From Pseudomonadota bacterium (lineage in GTDB: Bacteria > Pseudomonadota > Gammaproteobacteria > Burkholderiales > Burkholderiaceae_D), in the NCBI GenBank assembly GCA_023420795.1, contig JAEZVM010000191.1, positions 1 through 5,137 of the forward strand: 5,137 nucleotides of DNA, in the 5' to 3' direction. Under the pieces are notes generated by a model. It had not been told where the DNA came from, did not search any database, and worked only from the letters and a program-made list of their open reading frames with translations. A program made the position numbers and the translations under genes. Below, piece after piece: positions 1-5,137 of the stretch. Positions within the stretch are counted from its first letter, which is position 1. Each line of letters begins with the position of its first letter.

Positions 1-555
1 CTCCAGCAGCACGTTCTTTGCGTTGGCTTCGAATTCTTCCCGCTGCTTCGCCAGCGTGCGCCATGCCTTGTAGGCGACGGCAACCGCCCTCGCCTCATCC
101 TGCAGGCCGGCCTGGCTGTCGAGCAGCACGCGTTGCGCGTCTGTTTTCAGAAGCGACTGGTGCGCATGCTGGCCGTGAATGTCCACCAGCATTTCGCCCA
201 GCTCGCGCAGTTGCGCTGCAGTAGCGGTAATGCCATTGATGAATGCCTTGGAGCGGCCGGCGTTGTCGATCACGCGGCGCAGCAATACACCACCCTCATC
301 GTTGCCAAACTCGTGCTCGATCAGCCAGCCGTCAATCCGCTCGTCGGTCGCGAATTCCGCCGTGATGTCGGCTTTAGCCGCTCCCTCGCGCACCGCGCTG
401 GCATCGCCGCGCCCGCCGAGTGCCAGTGTCAATGCATCAATCAGTATTGATTTGCCCGCGCCGGTTTCGCCGGTAAATACGGTAAACCCGGGCGAAAACT
501 CCAATTCGATCGAATCAACGATCACGAAATCGCGAATGGAAAGTGTGCGCAGCAT
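1..555 (-). CDS. recN: DNA repair protein RecN, N-terminal part (cut by window edge)
   Basis: RecN is an SMC-like ATPase of the cytoplasm that acts in recombinational repair of double-strand breaks, together with RecA. The reverse strand from 555 reads MLRTLSIRDFVIVDSIELEF and stays open to the window edge, giving 185 codons of a family usually about 550 residues long. A Walker A motif, GETGAGKS, lies at residues 29-36. It is followed by ILIDALTLALGGRGDAS and, near residue 127, by the HGQH segment (DIHGQHAHQSLL) typical of RecN. The Walker B half, the coiled coil and the C-terminal ATPase lobe lie outside the window. The ATG at 555 fits the usual RecN start, although no good Shine-Dalgarno sequence precedes it. 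It begins 31 bases after the nadK stop on the same strand, so the two are probably one transcription unit. Identification is secure; only the 3' end is missing. Confidence 0.95.
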   Translation of the reverse strand, partial: MLRTLSIRDFVIVDSIELEFSPGFTVFTGETGAGKSILIDALTLALGGRGDASAVREGAAKADITAEFATDERIDGWLIEHEFGNDEGGVLLRRVIDNAGRSKAFINGITATAAQLRELGEMLVDIHGQHAHQSLLKTDAQRVLLDSQAGLQDEARAVAVAYKAWRTLAKQREEFEANAKNVLLE

Positions 556-586
556 GGAATTTATTCTTGTGGCGAAAACAGGCCCG

Positions 587-1504
587 TTATTTTAACTGGC
601 CGGCCACGGATGGGTATTCGTGCCAATGCAGCTTCTCGCGCAGGGTATCGTAATAGCTCCAGCCCTGCGGATGAAGGAAGGTAATGGTATGCGCCGAACG
701 CTTGATGATGATGCGGTCATGATGCTGCAGGCTGGCAAGCGACTGCATATCAAAGTTCACGCTGATGTCGCGCCCGCCCATGATTTCGATCTCGATCGTG
801 CAGGCATCCGGCACGACAATCGGACGGTTCGACAAGGCATGCGGCGCGATTGGCACCAGCACCAGACCGGAAAGGCTCGGATGCAGCAGCGGTCCTCCCG
901 CCGACAAGGCATACGCGGTGGAACCTGTCGGTGTAGAAACAATCAGACCATCGGAGCGCTGGTTGTACATGAAGCGGCCATCGACCTCGACCTTCAGCTC
1001 CGCCATGCCGGCTGTTGCCCCGCGAGAAACCACGACATCGTTGAACGCAAGCGCATGGAAGATGGTTTCGCCGTCGCGCATCACTGAGCCTTCGAGCAGG
1101 CTGCGTTGCTCGGATTCGAGCTTGCCGCTCAACATGTCGGCAAGCACCGGGATCATGCCTTCCTGCGAGATGTCGGTCATGAAACCAAGCCGACCCTGGT
1201 TGATGCCGATCAGCGGCACCTTGTAAGGAGCGAGTTGGCGCGCGATGCCGAGCATCGTTCCATCGCCGCCGACGACGATGGCCACATCGGCATGCTGTCC
1301 GATCTCGGCGGGCGTCATCATTGCCGCGCCGGGCAAGGAAACGTGTTGTGCCGTCTCCTTTTCGAATACGATGGCATGCCCCGAGGCGGTCAGGAATTGC
1401 GCAATATCCGACAGCGATTGCTCGATACCGGCGGCCATGTACTTACCGATGATGGCAACGGTCTTGAAAGCGAGCGGTTTGGCAAGTGGCTGGGAAGGCA
1501 ACAT
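587..1504 (-). CDS. nadK: NAD kinase (ATP-NAD kinase)
   Basis: This cytoplasmic enzyme phosphorylates NAD to NADP using ATP or polyphosphate, the only de novo route to NADP. With the start placed at 1504 the protein has 305 residues, the usual size for the family. The diagnostic GGDGT motif is at residues 79-83, preceded by a hydrophobic strand (VAIVV). The NAD-binding ND pair lies at 155-156 within AFNDVVVSRG, and the glycine-rich signature DGLIVSTPTGSTAYALSAGG spans 185-204. The frame is open further upstream to an ATG at 1546, which would add 14 residues (MRCNGPLNYGLICS). I prefer 1504 because MLPSQPLAKPLAFKTVAIIGKY resembles the N-termini of related betaproteobacterial NadK proteins and leaves 72 bases to the divergent gene instead of 30. 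Neither start has a convincing ribosome binding site. The gene lies upstream of recN in a likely two-gene operon. All key motifs are intact. Confidence 0.95.
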   Translation of the reverse strand: MLPSQPLAKPLAFKTVAIIGKYMAAGIEQSLSDIAQFLTASGHAIVFEKETAQHVSLPGAAMMTPAEIGQHADVAIVVGGDGTMLGIARQLAPYKVPLIGINQGRLGFMTDISQEGMIPVLADMLSGKLESEQRSLLEGSVMRDGETIFHALAFNDVVVSRGATAGMAELKVEVDGRFMYNQRSDGLIVSTPTGSTAYALSAGGPLLHPSLSGLVLVPIAPHALSNRPIVVPDACTIEIEIMGGRDISVNFDMQSLASLQHHDRIIIKRSAHTITFLHPQGWSYYDTLREKLHWHEYPSVAGQLK

Positions 1505-1576
1505 GCTGCAGATTAGACCATAATTTAGCGGTCCATTACAGCGCATCCCGGTTGAAACAATTCATTCAGGTTCCAT

Positions 1577-2275
1577 ATGTCTGTTATCAAAGCTGTTTTA
1601 TTCGATCTGGACGACACGTTGTGGCCCATCGTTCCTGTCATCGAGCGGGCGGAAAGCCTGCTGTATGACTGGCTCAAACGCCACACCCCGGCGGTTGCCA
1701 GCCGAGTCACGATCGACAGCATGCGCAGGCGGCGGCAGGCACTGATGGCGACCGATCCGGTCTATCAGCTCGATCTGCGGGCGCTGCGACATGCAGTGCT
1801 GGTCGAAGCATTTCACGAATGCGGCGAGGATGTAGCAATGGTGGATCAGGCAATGACGGTGTTCTCAAAAGCCCGCAATGAAGTTGCACCGTTTGACGAC
1901 GTGCTGCCGACCCTTGCCAACTTGCGAGGCAGGTTGCAATTGGGATCGATATCGAACGGCGTTGCAGATCTGGAGGCCATAGGGATTGCGCACTTCTTCC
2001 AGACATCGGTGGCCGCGCATCGGTTCGGTTGCGCCAAACCGGACGCCGCAATCTTCCATGCCGCCTGCGACGGGCTTCAGGTGGCGCCGCACGAGGCGGT
2101 GTATGTCGGCGACGATCCCTTGCTCGATGTCCAAGGTGCGCAGAATGCGGGCATGCGCGCGGTATGGATGAATCGCCCGGAGCTGGGACCGGCACGATCG
2201 CTACCAGACGATGTGCGCCCGCACGTGGTGTGTGCGAGTCTGTATGAACTGGAACAATGGCTGAATGAACAATAA
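1577..2275 (+). CDS. HAD-superfamily hydrolase (subfamily IA-like phosphatase)
   Basis: This is a soluble protein of 232 residues with all four haloacid dehalogenase motifs. Motif I is FDLDDTLW, with nucleophile Asp10 and acid/base Asp12. Motif II is in SISNG, with Ser126. Motif III is Lys154 in GCAKPD. Motif IV is VGDDPLLDVQGA, with Asp179, Asp180 and Asp184 binding magnesium. Residues 17-105 between motifs I and II are largely helical and form the C1-type cap expected of subfamily IA. Such enzymes dephosphorylate small metabolites through an aspartyl-phosphate intermediate. The substrate cannot be read from the sequence; YjjG-like nucleotidase or phosphoglycolate-phosphatase-like activities are possible. 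AGG at 1568-1570, six bases before the ATG, is a modest ribosome binding site. The gene is divergent from nadK and stands 84 bases before hrcA in the same direction. It shares no obvious function with either neighbour. Confidence 0.88.
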   Translation: MSVIKAVLFDLDDTLWPIVPVIERAESLLYDWLKRHTPAVASRVTIDSMRRRRQALMATDPVYQLDLRALRHAVLVEAFHECGEDVAMVDQAMTVFSKARNEVAPFDDVLPTLANLRGRLQLGSISNGVADLEAIGIAHFFQTSVAAHRFGCAKPDAAIFHAACDGLQVAPHEAVYVGDDPLLDVQGAQNAGMRAVWMNRPELGPARSLPDDVRPHVVCASLYELEQWLNEQ

Positions 2276-2293
2276 GCGCCTGACAACTCGGGC

Positions 2294-2322
2294 CTGAAAG
2301 CAACATAGGACAACGATGTAAT
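2294..2322 (+). promoter_or_regulatory. Putative sigma-70-type promoter for hrcA
   Basis: In the 84-base gap before hrcA, CTGAAA (2294-2299, four of six matches to the -35 consensus) is followed after 17 bases by TGTAAT (2317-2322, five of six matches to the -10 consensus). Transcription would start near 2329, leaving a leader of about 30 bases. This is a pattern match by eye in a plausible place. No CIRCE inverted repeat is present here, so HrcA self-repression through the classic operator is not indicated. Confidence 0.35.
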
Positions 2323-2359
2323 CTAGCCCGCCCCATACTGGCTCGCATAAAATAACCGT

Positions 2360-3382
2360 ATGCAACTCGATACTCGTGCACAAACCCTGCTCAAGGCATT
2401 GGTCGAAAGGTATATCGCCGACGGCCAGCCGGTCGGCTCGCGTGCATTGTCAAAGATTTCCGGGCTGGATCTGTCGCCGGCGACCATTCGCAACATCATG
2501 GCCGATCTGGAAGAGATGGGCTTTGTTTCCAGCCCCCATACGTCGGCCGGCCGTGTGCCGACGCCGCGCGGGTACCGTGTATTCGTCGATACCCTGCTCA
2601 CGGTGCAGTCGATCGATGAAACCACGGTGGAATCGAAACTGCAGCCGCGCCTGCAAACCAACTCCCCGCACAGGATCATCGCCAACGCAGCCCAGGTCTT
2701 GTCGTCGCTGTCGCAATTCGCAGGCGTGGTGATGACCCCGAAGCATGAATCGGTATTCCAGCAGATCGAATTCCTGCGTCTCTCCGAGAAGCGCATCCTG
2801 CTGGTGATCGTTGCGCCCAACGGCGAGGTGCAGAACCGCCTGCTGCTGACCGACGTGGACTATACGCCGTCCCAGTTGGTGCAGGCCGCCAACTACATCA
2901 ACCAGCATTACGCCGGCTGCAGCTTCGAGGAAGTGCGCGCGCGCCTGCAAGGTGAATTGCGCCAGTTGCGCGACGACATGACGCGCCTGATGCAGGCGGC
3001 AGTGGAAGCCGGCAGCGACGCGATGGCGGAGTCCGCCGATGATGTGGTGATTTCCGGCGAGCGCAATCTGCTGAGCGTGACTGATCTCGCGTCCAACATG
3101 ACTTCGCTGCGCAAACTGTTCGACCTCTTCGAGCAAAAAACCAGCCTGATGCAGCTGCTCGATGTATCGAGCAAGGCGACCGGCGTGCAGATTTTCATCG
3201 GTGGCGAATCGCAACTGGTGCCGGTGGATGCGATGAGCGTCGTCACTGCCCCCTATGAAGTCAACGGCAAGATCGTCGGCACACTAGGAGTGATCGGCCC
3301 GACCCGGATGGCCTATGAGCGGGTGATTCCAATCGTCGATATCACCGCGAAGCTGCTGTCGAACGCGCTAAGCCATTCTTGA
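2360..3382 (+). CDS. hrcA: Heat-inducible transcription repressor HrcA
   Basis: HrcA represses chaperone genes (groESL, and dnaK operons in some lineages) by binding the CIRCE inverted repeat. GroEL promotes its active fold, and heat shock relieves repression by titrating GroEL. The protein has 340 residues, normal for the family. Residues 1-80 form the winged-helix DNA-binding domain, with the family signatures RYIADGQPVGSRALSK (17-32), SPATIRNIMADLEEMGF (39-55) and SPHTSAGRVPTPRGYR (58-73). The rest matches the GAF-like core plus inserted dimerisation domain and ends in the typical GPTRMAYERVIPIVD segment. The ATG at 2360 gives the standard N-terminus; the ribosome binding site is weak. It follows the HAD gene by 84 bases and may have its own promoter. 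It converges with the PilZ gene, with stop codons 18 bases apart. No target chaperone gene is visible in the window. Confidence 0.97.
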   Translation: MQLDTRAQTLLKALVERYIADGQPVGSRALSKISGLDLSPATIRNIMADLEEMGFVSSPHTSAGRVPTPRGYRVFVDTLLTVQSIDETTVESKLQPRLQTNSPHRIIANAAQVLSSLSQFAGVVMTPKHESVFQQIEFLRLSEKRILLVIVAPNGEVQNRLLLTDVDYTPSQLVQAANYINQHYAGCSFEEVRARLQGELRQLRDDMTRLMQAAVEAGSDAMAESADDVVISGERNLLSVTDLASNMTSLRKLFDLFEQKTSLMQLLDVSSKATGVQIFIGGESQLVPVDAMSVVTAPYEVNGKIVGTLGVIGPTRMAYERVIPIVDITAKLLSNALSHS

Positions 3383-3386
3383 CAGC

Positions 3387-3400
3387 ACAGCATATGCTGT
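3387..3400. repeat. Perfect 14-base palindrome between convergent genes
   Basis: ACAGCATATGCTGT is a perfect self-complementary palindrome filling most of the 18-base gap between the stops of hrcA and the convergent PilZ gene. As RNA it could form only a short stem (about five pairs with an ATAT loop), and no T-run follows on either strand, so it is not a standard intrinsic terminator. It could be a protein-binding dyad or a weak bidirectional transcription pause site, or it could be chance. Confidence 0.4.
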
Positions 3401-3724
3401 TCAGAACATGAGTTCGGCAAGCGCCTTGTTGTTGGCTGCATCGATCTCGACAAACTGCATCCCGGTCCGGTATCCGTCGATACCTTTCAAAATGGTGTAG
3501 ATGACGTTCGCCACGGCGACAACCCGCACCACGTTGCCGTTCAGCGGGGCCTCGAATGCAACAGTGCAGCTTTTTCCGACCGGAAGCTGCTCAGCCATGA
3601 TGAGAGAAACGCCGCCCATCGAAATGTCTATCGTCTTTGCCTTCAGCGGAGTAAGCCCGGGCAGGACGACTCTAGCCTGCGCACGCAAGTTCTTGCGAGG
3701 CGAACTTCTTGTTTCTGATGCCAT
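3401..3724 (-). CDS. Single-domain PilZ protein (putative c-di-GMP receptor)
   Basis: This is a cytoplasmic protein of 107 residues consisting of little more than one PilZ domain, the family that binds the second messenger cyclic di-GMP. Both halves of the canonical binding signature are present: RxxxR as Arg10-Arg14 (RKNLR) in the N-terminal arm, and DxSxxG as Asp33, Ser35 and Gly38 (DISMGG) at the start of the barrel. A late strand, GYRTGMQFVEI (84-94), is also typical. It should therefore be ligand-competent. The output is unknown; such proteins usually act through a partner affecting motility, adhesion or polysaccharide export. There is no signal peptide or membrane segment. The ATG at 3724 gives a compact N-terminus and has no clear Shine-Dalgarno sequence. 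It lies 83 bases downstream of fur on the same strand, so co-transcription is possible, but a separate promoter is also suggested. It converges with hrcA. Confidence 0.88.
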   Translation of the reverse strand: MASETRSSPRKNLRAQARVVLPGLTPLKAKTIDISMGGVSLIMAEQLPVGKSCTVAFEAPLNGNVVRVVAVANVIYTILKGIDGYRTGMQFVEIDAANNKALAELMF

Positions 3725-3741
3725 TATTTATTGAACTTGTT

Positions 3742-3747
3742 TTTATA
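3742..3747 (-). promoter_or_regulatory. Putative -10 element for the PilZ gene
   Basis: On the minus strand TATAAA matches five of six bases of the -10 consensus and would start transcription near 3735, about 11 bases before the ATG. No -35 match lies at the right spacing. That position is instead covered by the dyad at 3755-3776, which would suit an activator-dependent promoter. This is weak evidence, by eye only. Confidence 0.28.
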
Positions 3748-3754
3748 CTTCTTT

Positions 3755-3776
3755 GATGCAGCATCAGAGCTGCATC
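3755..3776. repeat. Inverted repeat (8-base arms, 6-base spacer) between fur and the PilZ gene
   Basis: GATGCAGC and GCTGCATC form perfect 8-base arms around a six-base spacer. The dyad starts 31 bases after the fur stop and ends 30 bases before the PilZ start codon. As RNA it could form a hairpin, but the following bases on the minus strand (AAAGAAGTATAAAAAC) contain no T-run, so it is a poor intrinsic terminator for fur. Its centre falls about where the -35 region of the putative PilZ promoter would be, which fits a regulator binding site. Either role is inference. Confidence 0.5.
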
Positions 3777-3807
3777 GGCAGGCTTACACGGAGCCTCTCC
3801 GGGAAAT

Positions 3808-4239
3808 CTAGCGGGGCCGATGCGGGCAGTTATTTTTATTGCAATGTCCGTAAAGCGCCAACGCATGCTCGGAGATATCGAAGCCGCGTTCCTTGGCAAT
3901 CCGCTGCTGGCGCTTTTCAATTTCTTCGTCGAAGAACTCTTCCACCCGACCGCAATCCAGGCACACCAGATGGTCATGGTGTGAACCTTCATTGAGTTCG
4001 AAAACCGCTTTTCCGGTCTCGAAGTGATTGCGATGCAGCAGGCCAGCCTGCTCGAATTGTGTCAGCACACGATAAACCGTTGCCAAACCGACATCCATAT
4101 TTTCGGCCAGCAGAATTTTGTATACATCTTCCGCACTCAGATGGCGTACTTCACTGTTCTGGAAGATATCGAGGATCTTGAGCCGGGGTAGCGTGGCTTT
4201 CAAGCCGCTGGCTTTCAGCTCTGAAGGATTAGTAGGCAT
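3808..4239 (-). CDS. fur: Ferric uptake regulator Fur
   Basis: Fur is a cytoplasmic dimer that binds DNA when loaded with ferrous iron and represses iron-acquisition genes. The protein has 143 residues and, as I recall the Escherichia coli protein, lines up with it without numbering shifts through residue 138. The winged helix includes GLKATLPRLKILDIF (12-26) and the recognition region GLATVYRVLTQFEQAGLL (51-68). Metal ligands are all present: His33, Glu81, His88 and His90 for the regulatory site; His87, Asp89, Glu108 and His125 for the second site; and Cys93, Cys96, Cys133 and Cys138 for structural zinc. It should be fully functional. The ATG at 4239 gives the standard MPTNPSELKASGLKATLPR start. 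The 19 bases before it come directly after the predicted 3' end of a group II intron in the same orientation, and contain no Shine-Dalgarno sequence or complete promoter. The PilZ gene follows 83 bases downstream. Confidence 0.97.
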   Translation of the reverse strand: MPTNPSELKASGLKATLPRLKILDIFQNSEVRHLSAEDVYKILLAENMDVGLATVYRVLTQFEQAGLLHRNHFETGKAVFELNEGSHHDHLVCLDCGRVEEFFDEEIEKRQQRIAKERGFDISEHALALYGHCNKNNCPHRPR

Positions 4240-4260
4240 GTTTTGATCGTAATGAAGAGT

Positions 4261-4298
4261 AGGGTAGGAGGAGCCCTCTTGCGAGAACCCTCCCCCCT
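4261..4298 (-). ncRNA. Group II intron domain VI with branch-point adenosine
   Basis: On the minus strand this 38-base segment folds into one hairpin. AGGG at its start pairs with CCCT at its end, next come pairs of GGGAGG with a T-rich/C-rich partner, and the upper stem GTTCTC pairs with GAGGGC around a GCAA tetraloop. Only two bases are left bulged: a T in the upper half, and the A at 4265 beside the basal stem. That A is the expected nucleophile for lariat formation. The fold appears intact, which supports splicing competence of the 3' half. Confidence 0.85.
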
Positions 4299-4300
4299 AA

Positions 4301-4334
4301 GAACCGTGCGTGCGACTTTCATCGCACACGGCTC
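4301..4334 (-). ncRNA. Group II intron domain V (catalytic hairpin)
   Basis: This is the 34-base catalytic core of group II introns. On the minus strand it begins GAGCCGTGTGCGAT and ends GTCGCACGCACGGTTC, with a GAAA tetraloop. The lower stem pairs GAGCCGT with ACGGTTC and contains the AGC catalytic triad at its second to fourth bases. The upper stem pairs GTGCGAT with GTCGCAC, with one wobble pair, and a two-base GC bulge separates the stems. Length, loop, bulge and triad all match the conserved domain V pattern. Confidence 0.93.
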
Positions 4335-4351
4335 AAGCACAGCAAAAGTTC

Positions 4352-5137
4352 CTATACGGGAACCGGTTTCACCACATCCAACCCAAGGCTGTGCACTTGG
4401 GCATGACAGTTAGGGTGTAATAATACGCGATTGCCAAGGGCGTCGGAACCTCCCGCCACACGGTACTCAATGTGGTGGTCATGCCATCCGGTGTCCAAGT
4501 CCATCTCGTATCCACAGTGCGCACACAAGCCGCGCTGGTCAGCATACAGCCTCGTCCATTCCTTTCGGTAGCTCATGTTTTGCAACATACGCTCCTGCCG
4601 GAGGGTTTCGCCATATGCTTCCCATTGCGGGTCGTAGGGGTGATAGCCTCCCTTGACCTTCTTGTGACGCTCGATGGGCGTACCCGCGAGCGAATACAGC
4701 TCCATCACACCTTTGCTGCCATCCTTCGTTGCAACGTCTGCAGCAAACACCCAGTTCCGATCGCCGACCGGCCGCCAATATCTCTGACGAATCCAGCCAG
4801 TATTTTTCTTCGGATGTCTGCGCTTGGCCCACCGCATCAGCCGCCAAAACAGCAGCGACTCCATGCGCGAGAATGTCTGCTTGGCCACTACGGGGCTGTG
4901 ATACTGCGCCCAACCCCGTAGCATCGGGTTCAGCAGTCGGATCAGTTCCTCCTGCTTCACCGTCAGATGGTCGCCGATCACCTTCCTCAGCTTTTCATAG
5001 AACGCTTTCACGTTCTTCTTACTCGGCTTGATGAGCAGTTTTCCTTTGTACTTCCGGAAATTCCACCCAAGGAAGTCGAAGCCTTGGTCGATATGTACGA
5101 TCTTGGTCTTGGCCGGGGACAGTCGCAAACCCCGCTG
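4352..5137 (-). CDS. ltrA: Group II intron reverse transcriptase/maturase with HNH domain (C-terminal part)
   Basis: This is the C-terminal 261 residues of the intron-encoded protein, which helps the intron RNA fold and splice and copies it into DNA at new sites. The frame is open to the window edge, so the start and the catalytic YADD part of the reverse transcriptase are outside. Visible residues 1-29 (RGLRLSPAKTKIVHID, then FDFLGWNFRK) are the end of the RT domain. Residues about 36-125 form the maturase X domain, with LLNPMLRGWAQYHSPVVAKQTF and RWAKRRHPKK. Residues about 205-250 form the HNH endonuclease domain: Cys205 and Cys208 (CAHC), HDHH at 219-222, then NCHAQVH at 243-249. The stop is TAG at 4354-4352, 17 bases before domain V. 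No frameshift or internal stop is seen. The symbol is the generic family one. Confidence 0.94.
   Translation of the reverse strand, partial: QRGLRLSPAKTKIVHIDQGFDFLGWNFRKYKGKLLIKPSKKNVKAFYEKLRKVIGDHLTVKQEELIRLLNPMLRGWAQYHSPVVAKQTFSRMESLLFWRLMRWAKRRHPKKNTGWIRQRYWRPVGDRNWVFAADVATKDGSKGVMELYSLAGTPIERHKKVKGGYHPYDPQWEAYGETLRQERMLQNMSYRKEWTRLYADQRGLCAHCGYEMDLDTGWHDHHIEYRVAGGSDALGNRVLLHPNCHAQVHSLGLDVVKPVPV

Larger units (their letters stand above)
4259..5137 (-). mobile_element. Group II intron, 3' part (runs off the window)
   Basis: This is the 3' portion of a retrotransposing, self-splicing intron. In order on the minus strand come the end of its reverse transcriptase/maturase gene, a 17-base linker, RNA domain V, a two-base joiner, domain VI with a bulged adenosine, and a terminal AC at 4260-4259. 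That ending fits the AY rule for group II intron 3' ends, and the bulged A at 4265 is the seventh base from it, the expected branch-point distance. The 3' exon begins TCTTCATTACGATC. The domain V sequence and the HNH-bearing protein suggest a subgroup IIB, chloroplast-like lineage, but the class is inference. Domains I-III, the 5' end and the exon-binding sites lie outside the window, so completeness of the element is unknown. Confidence 0.9.

Noticed and set aside
620..1226. Plus-strand open frames opposite nadK
   Set aside because: They overlap the conserved NadK motifs, show no recognisable protein family and have no ribosome binding site.
1505..1546. Longer NadK start at 1546 adding MRCNGPLNYGLICS
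   Set aside because: The extension does not resemble NadK N-termini, makes the protein longer than usual, has no better ribosome binding site and leaves only 30 bases to the divergent gene.
2293..2338. Sigma-32-like heat-shock promoter: CCTGAAA (2293-2299) and CCCCATAC (2331-2338) before hrcA
   Set aside because: Each box is close to the heat-shock consensus, but they are 31 bases apart, about twice the usual spacing, and no -35 match lies at the right distance from CCCCATAC.
1707..2381. Open frame of 224 codons antisense to the HAD gene
   Set aside because: Its translation is Arg/Pro/Ala-rich without any domain and overlaps a gene with all four HAD motifs.
2450..3214. Long open frame of 254 codons antisense to hrcA
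   Set aside because: It lies wholly inside hrcA on the opposite strand, has low-complexity His/Arg/Gln-rich content and no recognisable domain, as expected of a GC-rich shadow frame.
3755..3776. Inverted repeat as a Rho-independent terminator of fur
   Set aside because: The hairpin is not followed by a T-run on the minus strand and is short and not very GC-rich, so it is kept only as a dyad of unknown role.
4348..4363. Small hairpin (GTTCC/GGAAC, six-base loop) at the maturase stop codon
   Set aside because: It lies at the end of the coding part of domain IV and has only five pairs. An alternative palindrome AACCGGTT at 4361-4368 competes with it, so a separate function cannot be supported.

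Overview
The window looks like a chromosomal housekeeping segment of a betaproteobacterium, most likely in the order Burkholderiales (Oxalobacteraceae-like, such as Herminiimonas, Janthinobacterium or Collimonas). This rests on protein style (NadK, HrcA, Fur), moderately high GC and the nadK-recN / hrcA neighbourhood. It is an impression from memory, not a database result.

Layout, left to right. Positions 1-555 (minus) hold the N-terminal third of recN, cut by the window edge. Positions 587-1504 (minus) hold nadK, 31 bases upstream of recN and probably co-transcribed with it. Divergent from nadK lies a HAD-family phosphatase (1577-2275, plus), followed 84 bases later by the heat-shock repressor gene hrcA (2360-3382, plus). 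Convergent with hrcA is a small single-domain PilZ protein (3401-3724, minus). Upstream of it, also on the minus strand, is fur (3808-4239). Positions 4259-5137 (minus) hold the 3' part of a group II intron: the C-terminal 261 residues of its reverse transcriptase/maturase with an HNH endonuclease domain, then RNA domains V and VI and the 3' splice site. The intron runs off the right edge.

The genes form no single pathway. They cover DNA repair (recN), NADP synthesis (nadK), a phosphatase of unknown substrate, heat-shock control (hrcA), c-di-GMP sensing (PilZ) and iron control (fur). The most notable point is the intron: its predicted 3' end lies only 19 bases before the fur start codon, in the same orientation. 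Any fur promoter must therefore lie inside the intron or upstream of the whole element, so fur expression in this strain is probably coupled to intron transcription. Two short dyads flank the PilZ gene, one of them over the expected -35 region of its putative promoter. No gene-free stretch exceeds 300 bases, and I saw no tRNA, rRNA, CRISPR array or clearly novel multi-gene system.
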